From the IMG/VR virus record IMGVR_UViG_3300024262_000070, positions 1-43,081 of that record: a DNA stretch of 43,081 bases, one strand, 5' to 3'. The stretch's first letter is position 1; the number at the start of each line of letters is the position of its first letter. The stretch is from a virus. A model generated the notes under the pieces. That model searched no databases, had not been told where the DNA came from, and worked only from the letters and a program-made list of their open reading frames with translations. A program made the translations under genes and the position numbers. This document shows positions 1 through 6,491 of this stretch, one piece after another.

Positions 1-483
1 TCGCTAACAAACAAAACCACAATACAAGTAGCAAAGAAGGTGGGTGTTGGTGAAAATACATACAGACACTACAAGAAAATAGTAAAAGAAAAACCTGATG
101 TCATAACAAAGATAGAGAAAGGACAATCAAGTATCGATAAGGAATATAAAAAACTAACAGAAACACGAACAATACCTAATATGCCATTTAGACAAAAACA
201 CATACCGATGATTAGAGATGGCACAAAGACACAAACAAGTAGGTTTCGTAATATGTGGAAAGTCGGAGATACTGTGGAAGTTGTACTATATGAACCAAAG
301 ATAACAACTATTAAAATAACAAAGGTAACTAGAAAGAAACTAGATGCATTTACCGAATCTGATGCAAAACGAGAGGGTGGTTATACTTTGGCTAAATTCA
401 AAGATATATGGAAGTCTATTCATGGGGAGTGGAAAGACAATAGTGATGTACATTGTATTGAATTTAAGGAGGTAAAAGAATGA
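1..483 (+). CDS. ParB-like HTH / ASCH domain fusion, 5' truncated
   Basis: The frame is open from base 1, so the true start lies outside the window. The visible 160 residues begin with a helix-turn-helix stretch (QVAKKVGVGENTYRHYKKI) followed by a segment resembling the end of a ParB/Spo0J DNA-binding region (KPDVITKIEKGQSSIDKEY). From about residue 60 comes an ASCH (PUA-like) domain, with the family pattern of phenylalanine, H-P-M-I, G-T-K-T-Q-T-S-R and V-G-D. ASCH domains bind RNA or modified nucleotides; ParB-like HTHs bind DNA. The combination suggests a nucleic-acid-binding regulator, which is inference. A GTG at 40 exists, but the reading frame clearly continues upstream through conserved HTH residues. 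The stop overlaps the next gene's ATG. Confidence 0.7.
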   Translation, partial: SLTNKTTIQVAKKVGVGENTYRHYKKIVKEKPDVITKIEKGQSSIDKEYKKLTETRTIPNMPFRQKHIPMIRDGTKTQTSRFRNMWKVGDTVEVVLYEPKITTIKITKVTRKKLDAFTESDAKREGGYTLAKFKDIWKSIHGEWKDNSDVHCIEFKEVKE

Positions 484-1130
484 TAATAGAAGATGCTGTC
501 ATATTAGCTATCGCAAGACCTATAAAACTAAAAAATGGTAGAATAAGCAGGTGTGTTATTGCCTATAGCGAAGAATTAAAAGAGTTAATTAGATTATATC
601 CCACATATCATCTATCGAAAAAAATTAGTGAAGGTAATATGGTTAGGTTAATGGTTATTCGTGGCGACAGTAGGGATTACAGTTTTAAATTGATTAATTC
701 AAAAGATATGAAAAAAGCAGATGACAACATTAAAATAGTAAAAACACTATCAAAACAAGAAATGAGTATTTTAATTAGAAGTATAGAAGCAACAACAATA
801 TATAGCTTAAATAAGGAACATAAAAGCATGGGTATAGTAAAACCCACCAATATAAACATTACGTTGGAATATGATGAAAACTGTAAATTATTTAAACCAT
901 ATATTACTTATAGTTGCGGTCAACTGTGCAAAAACAAAGGATTACACCATCAACAATTATTGGATTATAATGCATATGGAAAAACAAGAGGATTGCGACC
1001 AGATAAATTACGGAGTTTATACAACATTGATAATGTGCGATTCATTCCGTATTTAATAGTGGGTAATCATCACGCACATCGTAATGTCTTTATGGTAATA
1101 AGTATATACAGTAGAGAATATGAGGCATAA
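480..1130 (+). CDS. Hypothetical protein, 216 aa
   Basis: I do not recognise this family. The 216-residue protein starts at an ATG overlapping the preceding stop, with a GGAGG ribosome binding site 8 bases upstream. The N-terminus (VILAIARPIKLKNGRISRC) and a C-terminal half with a histidine-rich segment (VGNHHAHRNVF) look like a folded mixed alpha/beta protein. There is no membrane segment or signal peptide. It is cotranscribed with the ParB/ASCH gene. Confidence 0.75.
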   Translation: MIIEDAVILAIARPIKLKNGRISRCVIAYSEELKELIRLYPTYHLSKKISEGNMVRLMVIRGDSRDYSFKLINSKDMKKADDNIKIVKTLSKQEMSILIRSIEATTIYSLNKEHKSMGIVKPTNINITLEYDENCKLFKPYITYSCGQLCKNKGLHHQQLLDYNAYGKTRGLRPDKLRSLYNIDNVRFIPYLIVGNHHAHRNVFMVISIYSREYEA

Positions 1131-1131
1131 A

Positions 1132-1296
1132 ATGACATTCGACAAATATGGCAATAGAGATAAATTTAATGATTGCATATTCCCCAAGGATGGTTACGAT
1201 TATGAATATGTATGGACAAAAAACGGATGGACTCAAGTAAAAGGCAAAAAATTATCTGAACTACCCAGACAAAAATGGGATATAAAGGAGGTATAA
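1132..1296 (+). CDS. Hypothetical small protein, 54 aa
   Basis: A 54-residue charged, aromatic-rich protein (start MTFDKYGNRDK) begins one base after the previous stop. It ends inside a GGAGGT site that serves the next gene, a typical translationally coupled viral layout. No family recognised. Confidence 0.55.
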   Translation: MTFDKYGNRDKFNDCIFPKDGYDYEYVWTKNGWTQVKGKKLSELPRQKWDIKEV

Positions 1297-1299
1297 AAT

Positions 1300-1536
1300 A
1301 TGGAAAAAGAAATAAAATTAAGGAAAGGTTTTGTTCTGCAACAAAGTACAGACAAAAGTTATATGTTATATAATCATAGCATAGGCTTTTTCTTACATGC
1401 AGACAAAATAAAGCTAGCGACAGAAGATAGTTGTACGTGGTTAAAATTCCACAAGGACAATGATGCGTATGTAGGCTCTATTTGGTTAACTAAGTTAGCA
1501 GTTAGCAGAGTCAAAAAATTAATGGAGGAAAAATAA
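1300..1536 (+). CDS. Hypothetical small protein, 78 aa
   Basis: A strong ribosome binding site (AAGGAGGT) lies 8 bases before the ATG. The 78 residues are mixed polar and aromatic (FVLQQSTDKSYMLYNHS), with a basic helical C-terminus. No known domain, cysteine cluster or membrane segment is visible. Confidence 0.65.
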   Translation: MEKEIKLRKGFVLQQSTDKSYMLYNHSIGFFLHADKIKLATEDSCTWLKFHKDNDAYVGSIWLTKLAVSRVKKLMEEK

Positions 1537-1537
1537 A

Positions 1538-1660
1538 ATGGAAATAGTTGGATTGATAAACAAAGAAGAAAAAAACGATATATTGTTTATAGCAAAACTA
1601 GCATTAGTAGGCAATCGAGCAAGAGAATTATCTCAGGAGGTGACAAAATGGCAAAAATAG
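1538..1660 (+). CDS. Hypothetical microprotein, 40 aa
   Basis: A 40-residue helical ORF (MEIVGLINKEEKNDILFIAK) has a GGAGG site shared with the end of the preceding gene. Its last codons carry the AGGAGGTGA site of the following gene, and the two overlap by 13 bases. No family recognised. Confidence 0.5.
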   Translation: MEIVGLINKEEKNDILFIAKLALVGNRARELSQEVTKWQK

Positions 1661-1821
1661 GAAAGCAAAAGTTACACGAAATTGCTGAATTAATAATAGA
1701 GAATTTAAAGTACGACATTGAAACTATGGGATACCAAGATTATGATGTAACAGCTTACTTACAAAGAAAATATGTGCAAAAAATAATAGATGAACTCAAT
1801 AATATCTTAGAGGAGGAATAA
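1648..1821 (+). CDS. Hypothetical small protein, 57 aa
   Basis: A 57-residue mostly helical, acidic protein (MAKIGKQKLHEIAELIIENL), preceded by AGGAGGTGACAAA. The length and coiled helices would fit a dimeric accessory protein, but no family is recognised. Confidence 0.55.
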   Translation: MAKIGKQKLHEIAELIIENLKYDIETMGYQDYDVTAYLQRKYVQKIIDELNNILEEE

Positions 1822-1823
1822 AA

Positions 1824-1895
1824 ATGGATGCTCAAGATGAATACTGGATAGATGATTATATTTGGATGTATGTGCCAAAGAGAGGCGAGAAATAA
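1824..1895 (+). CDS. Possible microprotein, 23 aa
   Basis: A 23-codon ORF rich in aspartate, tryptophan and tyrosine (MDAQDEYWIDDYIWMYVPKR) follows GAGGAGG at ideal spacing. Its stop overlaps the next ATG (TAATG). The strong ribosome binding site supports translation; the function is unknown. Confidence 0.4.
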   Translation: MDAQDEYWIDDYIWMYVPKRGEK

Positions 1896-1993
1896 TGAAA
1901 CCATCTACAGCGTTATTGATAGGACTCTTGTGGAGCTTCGGTTGTATAGGAGCAATGACACTTGTAATTTTATCATGGATAGGAGGCATATAA
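1895..1993 (+). CDS. Single-pass membrane microprotein, 32 aa
   Basis: A 32-residue protein that is almost entirely one hydrophobic helix (residues 5-31, including ALLIGLLWSFGCIGAMTLVI). It starts at a TAATG overlap, preceded by AGAGGCGAG. It probably inserts in the host membrane; the role is unknown. Confidence 0.45.
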   Translation: MKPSTALLIGLLWSFGCIGAMTLVILSWIGGI

Positions 1994-2104
1994 ATGAAAG
2001 TAGTAATACCACAACAAGTTATAGACTATCTTACATTACAAGGTACGTTTGACATGTGGATACAACATGAATTAAATAATAGAACAGTAGGAGAGAAAAA
2101 ATAA
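1994..2104 (+). CDS. Possible microprotein, 36 aa
   Basis: A 36-codon ORF (MKVVIPQQVIDYLTLQGTFD) begins directly after the previous stop, with AGGAGGC upstream. Its own stop overlaps the next gene's ATG. No family recognised. Confidence 0.45.
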   Translation: MKVVIPQQVIDYLTLQGTFDMWIQHELNNRTVGEKK

Positions 2105-2352
2105 TGAATTTAATTGACAAAATAATAGCGTATAAAACAGGTAAACTAGATAGTAAAAACATTTTAGCTCTACTTACAGAACTTGTTAGAGCAAAACGAG
2201 CATGGACATTGCAAGGAGCATATCATCTTATTGAAACAAAAGGATTGAAACTAACAAAGCAAAGCAACAACGAGAATAAAACTGTTCTTAGCAAACGACC
2301 TTCAAAAGCAGTTAGAAAATATCTAGGTAACAGAGCATGGACACATATATAA
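2104..2352 (+). CDS. Small protein with KYLG-x-x-A C-terminal motif
   Basis: An 82-residue basic protein. The N-terminal half is predicted helical (LIDKIIAYKTGKLDSKNILA). The C-terminus ends RKYLGNRAWTHI, which closely resembles RKYLGKSACTRI in the protein at 3919-4134, so the two probably share a short functional module, perhaps a nucleic-acid or partner-binding motif. The family is unknown. The start overlaps the upstream stop. Confidence 0.6.
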   Translation: MNLIDKIIAYKTGKLDSKNILALLTELVRAKRAWTLQGAYHLIETKGLKLTKQSNNENKTVLSKRPSKAVRKYLGNRAWTHI

Positions 2353-2365
2353 AGAGGTATTTGAG

Positions 2366-2749
2366 ATGAATAGACAAGAAAAATTGTGGTATCTCAAAGA
2401 ATATTACTACAAGAACAAAGAAAAAATAAATGCACAAAACAAAGAATGGAGACAAAAGCACAAAAGCAAATGTGTAGATTACCAAAGAAAATATGCACAA
2501 ACTGAAAAAGGCAGAGTTAACAGAAACAAACTTGCAAATGAGACTAAGAAAAAGTATCCTGAAAAAGTAAAAGCACAAAATAAATTAAATCATTTACTAG
2601 AGAGTAAACGAAGTAATATTACAAACAATGATTTTATTTGTGCCATATGTGGTAGACAACCTATAGAGAAACATCACGAAAATTATAGCTTGTGGAATGT
2701 CTTTGTGCCGTTGTGTAAAAGTTGTCATACAAAAACAAGAGGTAAGTAA
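2366..2749 (+). CDS. HNH endonuclease
   Basis: A 127-residue HNH nuclease. Residues 1-85 are a lysine-rich helical arm (YYYKNKEKINAQNKEW) of the kind that binds DNA in free-standing phage HNH enzymes. Residues 90-127 carry the zinc-bound HNH core: CAICGR, E-K-H-H, and C-K-S-C-H near the end. Free-standing HNH genes in viruses act as homing endonucleases or nick during packaging; here homing is more likely, because no packaging gene is adjacent. The start at 2366 follows AGAGG. Confidence 0.8.
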   Translation: MNRQEKLWYLKEYYYKNKEKINAQNKEWRQKHKSKCVDYQRKYAQTEKGRVNRNKLANETKKKYPEKVKAQNKLNHLLESKRSNITNNDFICAICGRQPIEKHHENYSLWNVFVPLCKSCHTKTRGK

Positions 2750-2750
2750 A

Positions 2751-2960
2751 ATGAAAAACATAAATAATGTAGAAATAATAGAAGCTTGTGAGACAAATAA
2801 ACCCTGGATGCACAAAGTCAGAAGTTGGACAAATAGGCGTAAATGGTATGACGTTATCCAGAGGAGAGATGAAACTTTCTTCTGTACATGCCCTTCGTTT
2901 AAGTTTGGCAAACAGGAATGCAAACACATCGACATAATTAAAATCATCTTGGAGGAATAA
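2751..2960 (+). CDS. SWIM zinc-finger protein
   Basis: A 69-residue protein whose C-terminal half carries the SWIM pattern C-x-C-x(n)-C-x-H (CTCPSFKFGKQECKH). The pattern is preceded by W-Y-D-V-I, typical of SWIM domains. SWIM domains bind zinc and mediate DNA or protein contacts. The ATG at 2751 follows AGAGGTAAG of the HNH gene's last codons; an upstream ATG in frame lies inside the HNH gene and lacks a ribosome binding site. Confidence 0.7.
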   Translation: MKNINNVEIIEACETNKPWMHKVRSWTNRRKWYDVIQRRDETFFCTCPSFKFGKQECKHIDIIKIILEE

Positions 2961-2962
2961 AT

Positions 2963-3277
2963 ATGGATAAGAAAGAAGTAGAAAAAATAATAAAAAACGC
3001 TAGAGATAACAACAAAAAAATTGACTTGCGAAATGCTGACTTGCGAAATGCTGTCTTGCAATATGCTGACTTGCGAAATGCTAACTTAGATTTTTCATCT
3101 TTTCCATTATGGTGTGGTAGTTTCAATATAAAAGATGATGGAAAGTTAGTAAAACAATTACTAGGACATATTGCTAGAATTAATTGCACCGACAAACAAC
3201 TACAACAATGGATAAAGAAAATACCTAAAAAGTATGCCAATGATATATGCAAAAGACATGATGTTGAGGAGGTATAA
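2963..3277 (+). CDS. Short pentapeptide-repeat protein
   Basis: A 104-residue protein. Residues 19-43 form about five pentapeptide repeats of the A(D/N)LxN type (IDLRNADLRNAVLQYADLRN), which would build roughly one turn of a right-handed beta helix. An unrelated C-terminal helical part follows (KQLLGHIARINCTDKQLQQW). Longer relatives mimic DNA and protect gyrase; this one is too short to claim that. The gene is coupled by a GGAGG site to its upstream neighbour. Confidence 0.65.
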   Translation: MDKKEVEKIIKNARDNNKKIDLRNADLRNAVLQYADLRNANLDFSSFPLWCGSFNIKDDGKLVKQLLGHIARINCTDKQLQQWIKKIPKKYANDICKRHDVEEV

Positions 3278-3278
3278 A

Positions 3279-3479
3279 ATGAACAAGGATAAATTAAAAG
3301 GGTGTTTTGTTACATACTTAGACAAAGATGGCAAGTATAGAAGTCACAAAGTAGTAAAAGTAACAGGCTTAACACTGACTGTCAAAGATTGCCTTGGAGT
3401 CAAGCACAGAATACACCCCAAGAAGAACAAAATATTTGGCAGACAATTAAAGAAAACTATGGAGGAAATAGAATGGTGA
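3279..3479 (+). CDS. Hypothetical small basic protein, 66 aa
   Basis: The ATG at 3279 is preceded by GGAGGTATAAA. The 66 residues look like a small beta barrel (KLKGCFVTYLDKDGKYRSHK followed by K-V-T-G-L-T-L-T-V-K-D), reminiscent of KOW or SH3-like modules in nucleic-acid-binding proteins. That resemblance is weak. An upstream in-frame ATG lies inside the pentapeptide gene and is not used as the start here. Confidence 0.55.
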   Translation: MNKDKLKGCFVTYLDKDGKYRSHKVVKVTGLTLTVKDCLGVKHRIHPKKNKIFGRQLKKTMEEIEW

Positions 3480-3745
3480 AAAAACCAATTAGAGATTTTG
3501 AATTGAGGAACGTAAGCCCTGATGACTGTATTAATCAGGCAAAAGGATTGAAGCTAGTGAAAGAAAGACAAAGGCACGAAAAACATTTCCTTAACTTCGG
3601 CAATCCACGAATATCACAGTGGGTCAAAGATGCTAACAATGAACAAAAGATATTGAAACACGTAGACAAAAGACAAAAGGTATCAGACCAAATTCAACGT
3701 GGTTTTAATATAGCGGAGAAGTGGAAAGATGAAAACCAAGGGTAG
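3473..3745 (+). CDS. Hypothetical protein, 90 aa
   Basis: The start at 3473 overlaps the previous stop and follows GGAGGAAATAG. The protein is 90 residues, highly charged and helical (residues 1-40 KPIRDFELRNVSPDDCINQA). There are no cysteine clusters or membrane segments and no family is recognised. It probably acts in the cytoplasm. Confidence 0.6.
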   Translation: MVKKPIRDFELRNVSPDDCINQAKGLKLVKERQRHEKHFLNFGNPRISQWVKDANNEQKILKHVDKRQKVSDQIQRGFNIAEKWKDENQG

Positions 3746-3821
3746 AACAATAGATGAAATGTTAGCAGACATGAAGAAAACAAAAGAAGAGATAATTATT
3801 TACTTTCATCAAGAGTGGTAA
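3729..3821 (+). CDS. Possible microprotein, 30 aa
   Basis: A 30-codon helical ORF (MKTKGRTIDEMLADMKKTKE) overlaps the end of the previous gene, with GGAGAAG-type sequence upstream. It may be real because the coupling pattern matches neighbours. The function is unknown. Confidence 0.35.
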   Translation: MKTKGRTIDEMLADMKKTKEEIIIYFHQEW

Positions 3822-3823
3822 AT

Positions 3824-3907
3824 ATGAACACAAAGAGAACAGTATTAGTATGGCAATATACACATGATTTTGACTTATACTCAGAGCATGGACTATTTGC
3901 TATGTAG
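3824..3907 (+). CDS. Possible microprotein, 27 aa
   Basis: A 27-codon ORF (MNTKRTVLVWQYTHDFDLYS) begins two bases after the previous stop. A weak ribosome binding site (AGAGTGGT) lies upstream. It is included because it fills the gap in the packed operon. Confidence 0.3.
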   Translation: MNTKRTVLVWQYTHDFDLYSEHGLFAM

Positions 3908-3918
3908 GAAGAAATAAT

Positions 3919-4134
3919 ATGACAGTATGGGAAAGGATAAAAAATCTAGTTTTGCATGAGCAAATAAAAGCTATCCCTGTTAAACAAACAAGAGCTACCA
4001 GAAAATATTTAGGCAAATCTGCATGTACACGAATAGACACATCAAGGAGACAACCAGAAACAAGCAAAAATACACGTTATGCATTAAACAGTATCACCGA
4101 AGAATATAAAGACCGATGGATAATAATAGATTAA
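3919..4134 (+). CDS. Small protein sharing the KYLG motif with 2104-2352
   Basis: A 71-residue basic protein. Residues 24-39 (RATRKYLGKSACTRI) match the C-terminal tail of the 82-aa protein encoded at 2104, in a different overall context. This suggests module shuffling between small early proteins. No known family. The ribosome binding site is AGGAAG. Confidence 0.55.
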   Translation: MTVWERIKNLVLHEQIKAIPVKQTRATRKYLGKSACTRIDTSRRQPETSKNTRYALNSITEEYKDRWIIID

Positions 4135-4147
4135 AGGAATGAGTGGT

Positions 4148-4435
4148 ATGTACACAAAAACTAATGAACAACATCACCAATGGAAAGGAGATAAAGTATC
4201 ATATGAAGGATTGCATCAGTGGGTAAAGAGGCGTAAACCGAAACCTGATGTATGTGAAATATGCAAACAAAAAGAATCATATGATTTAGCTAATATCTCA
4301 GGAAAATATAAACGAGATACAAACGACTTTCAATGGTTATGTCGTAGTTGTCATATGAAACTAGATGGTAGAATAAATAATTTAATTAAAGGAGACAATA
4401 ATCGTAAAAGAGACAAAAGAGGTAGATATAAATGA
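4148..4435 (+). CDS. HNH endonuclease-like protein
   Basis: A compact HNH-type protein of 95 residues. The core is CEICKQKESYDLANIS followed by W-L-C-R-S-C-H-M-K, giving two zinc-binding CxxC pairs and the catalytic-region histidine. The N-terminus (HHQWKGDKVSYEGLHQW) is characteristic of phage HNH nucleases. I place the start at 4148 because the ATG at 4139 sits directly on the AAAGGA site. It is probably a homing or nicking nuclease. The stop overlaps the next start (ATGA). Confidence 0.7.
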   Translation: MYTKTNEQHHQWKGDKVSYEGLHQWVKRRKPKPDVCEICKQKESYDLANISGKYKRDTNDFQWLCRSCHMKLDGRINNLIKGDNNRKRDKRGRYK

Positions 4436-4587
4436 ATAATCATATCCATGTGAAATGTGGTGGTGAATTAACATTCATCAAGAAAGAAGGCAGGCGACAT
4501 TTACACAAATGCAACAAATGTAGAGCAGTAGTAAATTGCATACTTTGTTATAGCTACAAGGAAATGGAGGAAATGAAGATAATTTGA
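4432..4587 (+). CDS. Zinc-binding microprotein, 51 aa
   Basis: A 51-residue protein with several cysteines and histidines (C-G-G at 9-11, HKCNKCRAVVNCILC at 25-39), suggesting a zinc ribbon or knuckle. It is coupled by an ATGA overlap to the HNH gene and is the last gene before the control region at 4588-4722. Confidence 0.55.
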   Translation: MNNHIHVKCGGELTFIKKEGRRHLHKCNKCRAVVNCILCYSYKEMEEMKII

Positions 4588-4591
4588 GTCG

Positions 4592-4702
4592 TTTCTCGAT
4601 ATGCAGGTTTGCGTTTCTATACGTACTTCAATTGAACACGTTTATATAAACATATTCATAACTATTACGGTATAGGGATTTCAATACCTGCATAAGGAGA
4701 AG
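4592..4702 (+). promoter_or_regulatory. Early rightward promoter with flanking inverted operator-like repeats
   Basis: A TTTATATA box (4641-4648) predicts transcription starting near 4670 by archaeal spacing. The box is flanked by an element reading TTTCTCGATATGCAGG (4592-4607) and its inverted, slightly diverged partner CCTGCATAAGGAGAAG (4687-4702). Between box and partner lies a 23-base block (4657-4679, core ATTACGGTATAGGG) that recurs perfectly, inverted, at 36222-36244. The arrangement suggests a promoter bracketed by binding sites for a viral regulator. The regulator itself is not identified. Confidence 0.65.
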
Positions 4703-4722
4703 TGAAAGAAAAAGGTGATAAG

Positions 4723-5283
4723 ATGTATGGAGATATAATAGAATGTCTGAATTGTGGTAAAACGTTTAAAGATACTACAAATAAGACGGACAAATTAACA
4801 GAGAAAGGTAATACGTACCAATGGAAAGGACAAGATAGCAGAGAAGGTAACTTTAAAAATATGTGTCCTTATTGTTTAAGTACGAGCACAAAAAACACGC
4901 ATAAAAAGGCAAAGAATAAGACAAAGTTTATATACGATGCCCCCGCTAATGGCGAGGAACGACATAAAAAAGGTTGCCCTAAAAAACTAAAAAAGCCAAA
5001 CTTAGATAATGAAGTTATAGCTAAAAAAGTATTGGGATGGAGACAGCCTTATAATTTAAACGAGGACAAACGAGATATGTCTAAAGTAACAGGCATAAAA
5101 ACTTTTGCTAATAGGACAAAAGGTACGTTCCTCACACAGATAACTAAATCGTTTACGCCACAAGAATTAATGGAACGTAAACTCAAAGCACAGCACATAG
5201 AACTATTGTCGCCCCCAGACAATTATAGAAAATATAGAGGATGGCGATATGACAAGAGGTTGAAACATGGTAGAACTGATTGA
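4723..5283 (+). CDS. Zinc-finger DNA-binding-like early protein, 186 aa
   Basis: This is the first gene after the 4.6-kb promoter. I chose the ATG at 4723, preceded by GGTGA; a GTG at 4702 lies too close to its AAGGAG. Residues 8-55 hold two CxxC pairs (CLNCGKTF and CPYC), a treble-clef or zinc-ribbon pattern. The C-terminal half (SKVTGIKTFANRTKG, FTPQELMERKL) is basic and helical and could bind DNA. No family is recognised. Inside the gene (4926-4959) lies a promoter-like block nearly identical to the one before 36412, so it may have an internal promoter or share an ancestral segment with it. Confidence 0.65.
   Translation: MYGDIIECLNCGKTFKDTTNKTDKLTEKGNTYQWKGQDSREGNFKNMCPYCLSTSTKNTHKKAKNKTKFIYDAPANGEERHKKGCPKKLKKPNLDNEVIAKKVLGWRQPYNLNEDKRDMSKVTGIKTFANRTKGTFLTQITKSFTPQELMERKLKAQHIELLSPPDNYRKYRGWRYDKRLKHGRTD
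4926..4959 (+). promoter_or_regulatory. Second copy of TATA-plus-core block inside the gene
   Basis: The block contains GTTTATATA, GATGCCCCC and CTAATGGCGAGG in order. It matches 36368-36401 at 31 of 34 positions, although the surroundings are unrelated. It could be an internal archaeal promoter (predicted start near 4955) or a transferred gene start. Read from the ATG at 4937 it encodes MPPLMAR, as the other copy does. Confidence 0.45.
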
Positions 5284-5467
5284 ACAAGAATATTGTGATA
5301 AATGTGGAAGATACATGAAGTACGATGCAAAAGGAAAGTGTGTAAAGTGTGGAACTTTGATATACAAAGACAGTTCTATGAAAAACACAGCTACTTATGA
5401 CCCTGCAAAAGATATGGGTATGGACAAAAGTGAGACTGACATAGGTGGATATGATAGGAGGTATTAG
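5267..5467 (+). CDS. Zinc-ribbon protein, 66 aa
   Basis: Residues 9-29 carry C-D-K-C-G-R and C-V-K-C-G, a classical two-pair zinc ribbon. The C-terminus is acidic and probably flexible. The gene overlaps the preceding one by 17 bases; the start follows GAGGTTGAAAC. Short ribbons like this often bind nucleic acid or RNA polymerase, but the sequence does not decide the partner. Confidence 0.65.
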   Translation: MVELIEQEYCDKCGRYMKYDAKGKCVKCGTLIYKDSSMKNTATYDPAKDMGMDKSETDIGGYDRRY

Positions 5468-5824
5468 ATGAACATAGAGAAATTCAATAAAATGTTAGAG
5501 GAAAGAATTGAGAAAACAAGGAAAGTTCTGGACTCCAAGAATAAGGAGTATGCATCGGACATGGACAAATTGCACAACTTCAAACGTGCAGGCAATATGT
5601 TACAATGTTCCCCAGAGTATGCCCTTGTAGGAATGTGGACAAAACATATCATATCATTGCTAGATATAGTTGACAAAATTAACAAGGAAGATGTAAAACT
5701 TAGCAACATGTTTGTTTGCAAACCAGATGATGTGACAATTGCTATGGTTGAAGAAAAGATTGGTGATGCTATCAACTATCTTATACTACTCGAGGCATTA
5801 ATTAAAGAGAGGTATGAAGCATGA
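5468..5824 (+). CDS. Nucleotide-modification-associated (MazG/DUF1599-like) protein
   Basis: A 118-residue all-helical protein with the conserved pattern NKEYASD, KLHNFKRAGNML, SPEYALVGMW-x-KH and EKIGDAINYLILLE. This fits the nucleotide-modification-associated domain 1 / DUF1599 group, which is related to MazG-type nucleotide pyrophosphohydrolases. The EK(I/L)GDAxNY segment resembles the metal-binding helix of that superfamily. It probably acts on or senses nucleotides during virus replication. It is preceded by AGGAGG and overlaps the next start. Confidence 0.7.
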   Translation: MNIEKFNKMLEERIEKTRKVLDSKNKEYASDMDKLHNFKRAGNMLQCSPEYALVGMWTKHIISLLDIVDKINKEDVKLSNMFVCKPDDVTIAMVEEKIGDAINYLILLEALIKERYEA

Positions 5825-6150
5825 GCACAACTACAATAACAATGGTAGCAGATGCAGGTGAAAATATTGTGGATATGTTTAAGTCTGCTTATTTTAAACT
5901 GCAACATCCAGATGTAACTAAGCTAGAAATAGAACATAATGGCAAAAGATTTACAATAACAGCAGAGGAAATAGAACAGAAAAAAGAACGGGTAGAACTT
6001 TATCATGGGTCTGGATGGACTGAAACAACTGCAACTAAAGAAGATGTACTAAAAGATGAGGGCATTGATGACAGCGAATATCGTGATGGTTATGAATACT
6101 ATTATGATGACCATAGACTTGTATATAGAATTAAGAGGGAGCAAAAATGA
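5821..6150 (+). CDS. Hypothetical protein, 109 aa
   Basis: An ATGA-coupled 109-residue acidic protein. Residues 1-50 look like a small alpha/beta unit (KLEIEHNGKRFTITAEEIE) and the C-terminal third is tyrosine- and aspartate-rich (YRDGYEYYYDDHRLVYRI). No family recognised. Confidence 0.6.
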   Translation: MSTTTITMVADAGENIVDMFKSAYFKLQHPDVTKLEIEHNGKRFTITAEEIEQKKERVELYHGSGWTETTATKEDVLKDEGIDDSEYRDGYEYYYDDHRLVYRIKREQK

Positions 6151-6314
6151 AATACACCAAGGGTATTAATCTAGGCAAGTATAGATTGAACATACTTGTG
6201 ACAGATAAGGCTAGTTTTGAGGAGTGTAACAAAGAGATAATAGAAGAACTTAATAATCATTCTGAAATAAGTGACTCAGAAAAAATTGAAATAATTAAAG
6301 AGGTATTGATATGA
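6147..6314 (+). CDS. Hypothetical small protein, 55 aa
   Basis: Fifty-five residues starting at an ATG that overlaps the previous stop. The layout LGKYRLNILVTDKASFEECN followed by IIEEL parallels the adjacent gene at 6311, so the two look like a duplicated pair. The function is unknown. Confidence 0.55.
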   Translation: MKYTKGINLGKYRLNILVTDKASFEECNKEIIEELNNHSEISDSEKIEIIKEVLI

Positions 6315-6490
6315 AATATTTGAAAGAAGTTGTGTTAAGTCTAGCTCCATACAAAACCGTCAAGCTTGGAGTATCTGAGGGCGATAGTTTTGAAGAAGTA
6401 GATAAAGCACTTTTAAAAGAGCTAGACAAACGCCAAAAAGTTAAGAAGCTAAATGCAGAAGAAATAGAAAATAGTTTAGGAGGCAATTAA
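6311..6490 (+). CDS. Hypothetical small protein, 59 aa, probable paralogue of 6147-6314
   Basis: Fifty-nine residues, coupled to its neighbour by ATGA. YKTVKLGVSEGDSFEEVDKA followed by LLKELDK aligns with YRLNILVTDKASFEECNKE-IIEEL upstream: one beta strand, then an acidic helix. Possibly a tiny dimeric binding protein; the family is unknown. Confidence 0.55.
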   Translation: MKYLKEVVLSLAPYKTVKLGVSEGDSFEEVDKALLKELDKRQKVKKLNAEEIENSLGGN

Positions 6491-6491
6491 T

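Noticed and set aside
2597-3061. Long minus-strand frames opposite the HNH and SWIM genes
   Set aside because: No ribosome binding sites; phenylalanine/isoleucine-rich translations typical of the antisense of AT-rich genes.
2997-3090. Direct repeat GACTTGCGAAATGCT suggested as a CRISPR-like array
   Set aside because: The repeats are 15-base codon copies with no spacers and encode pentapeptide repeats.
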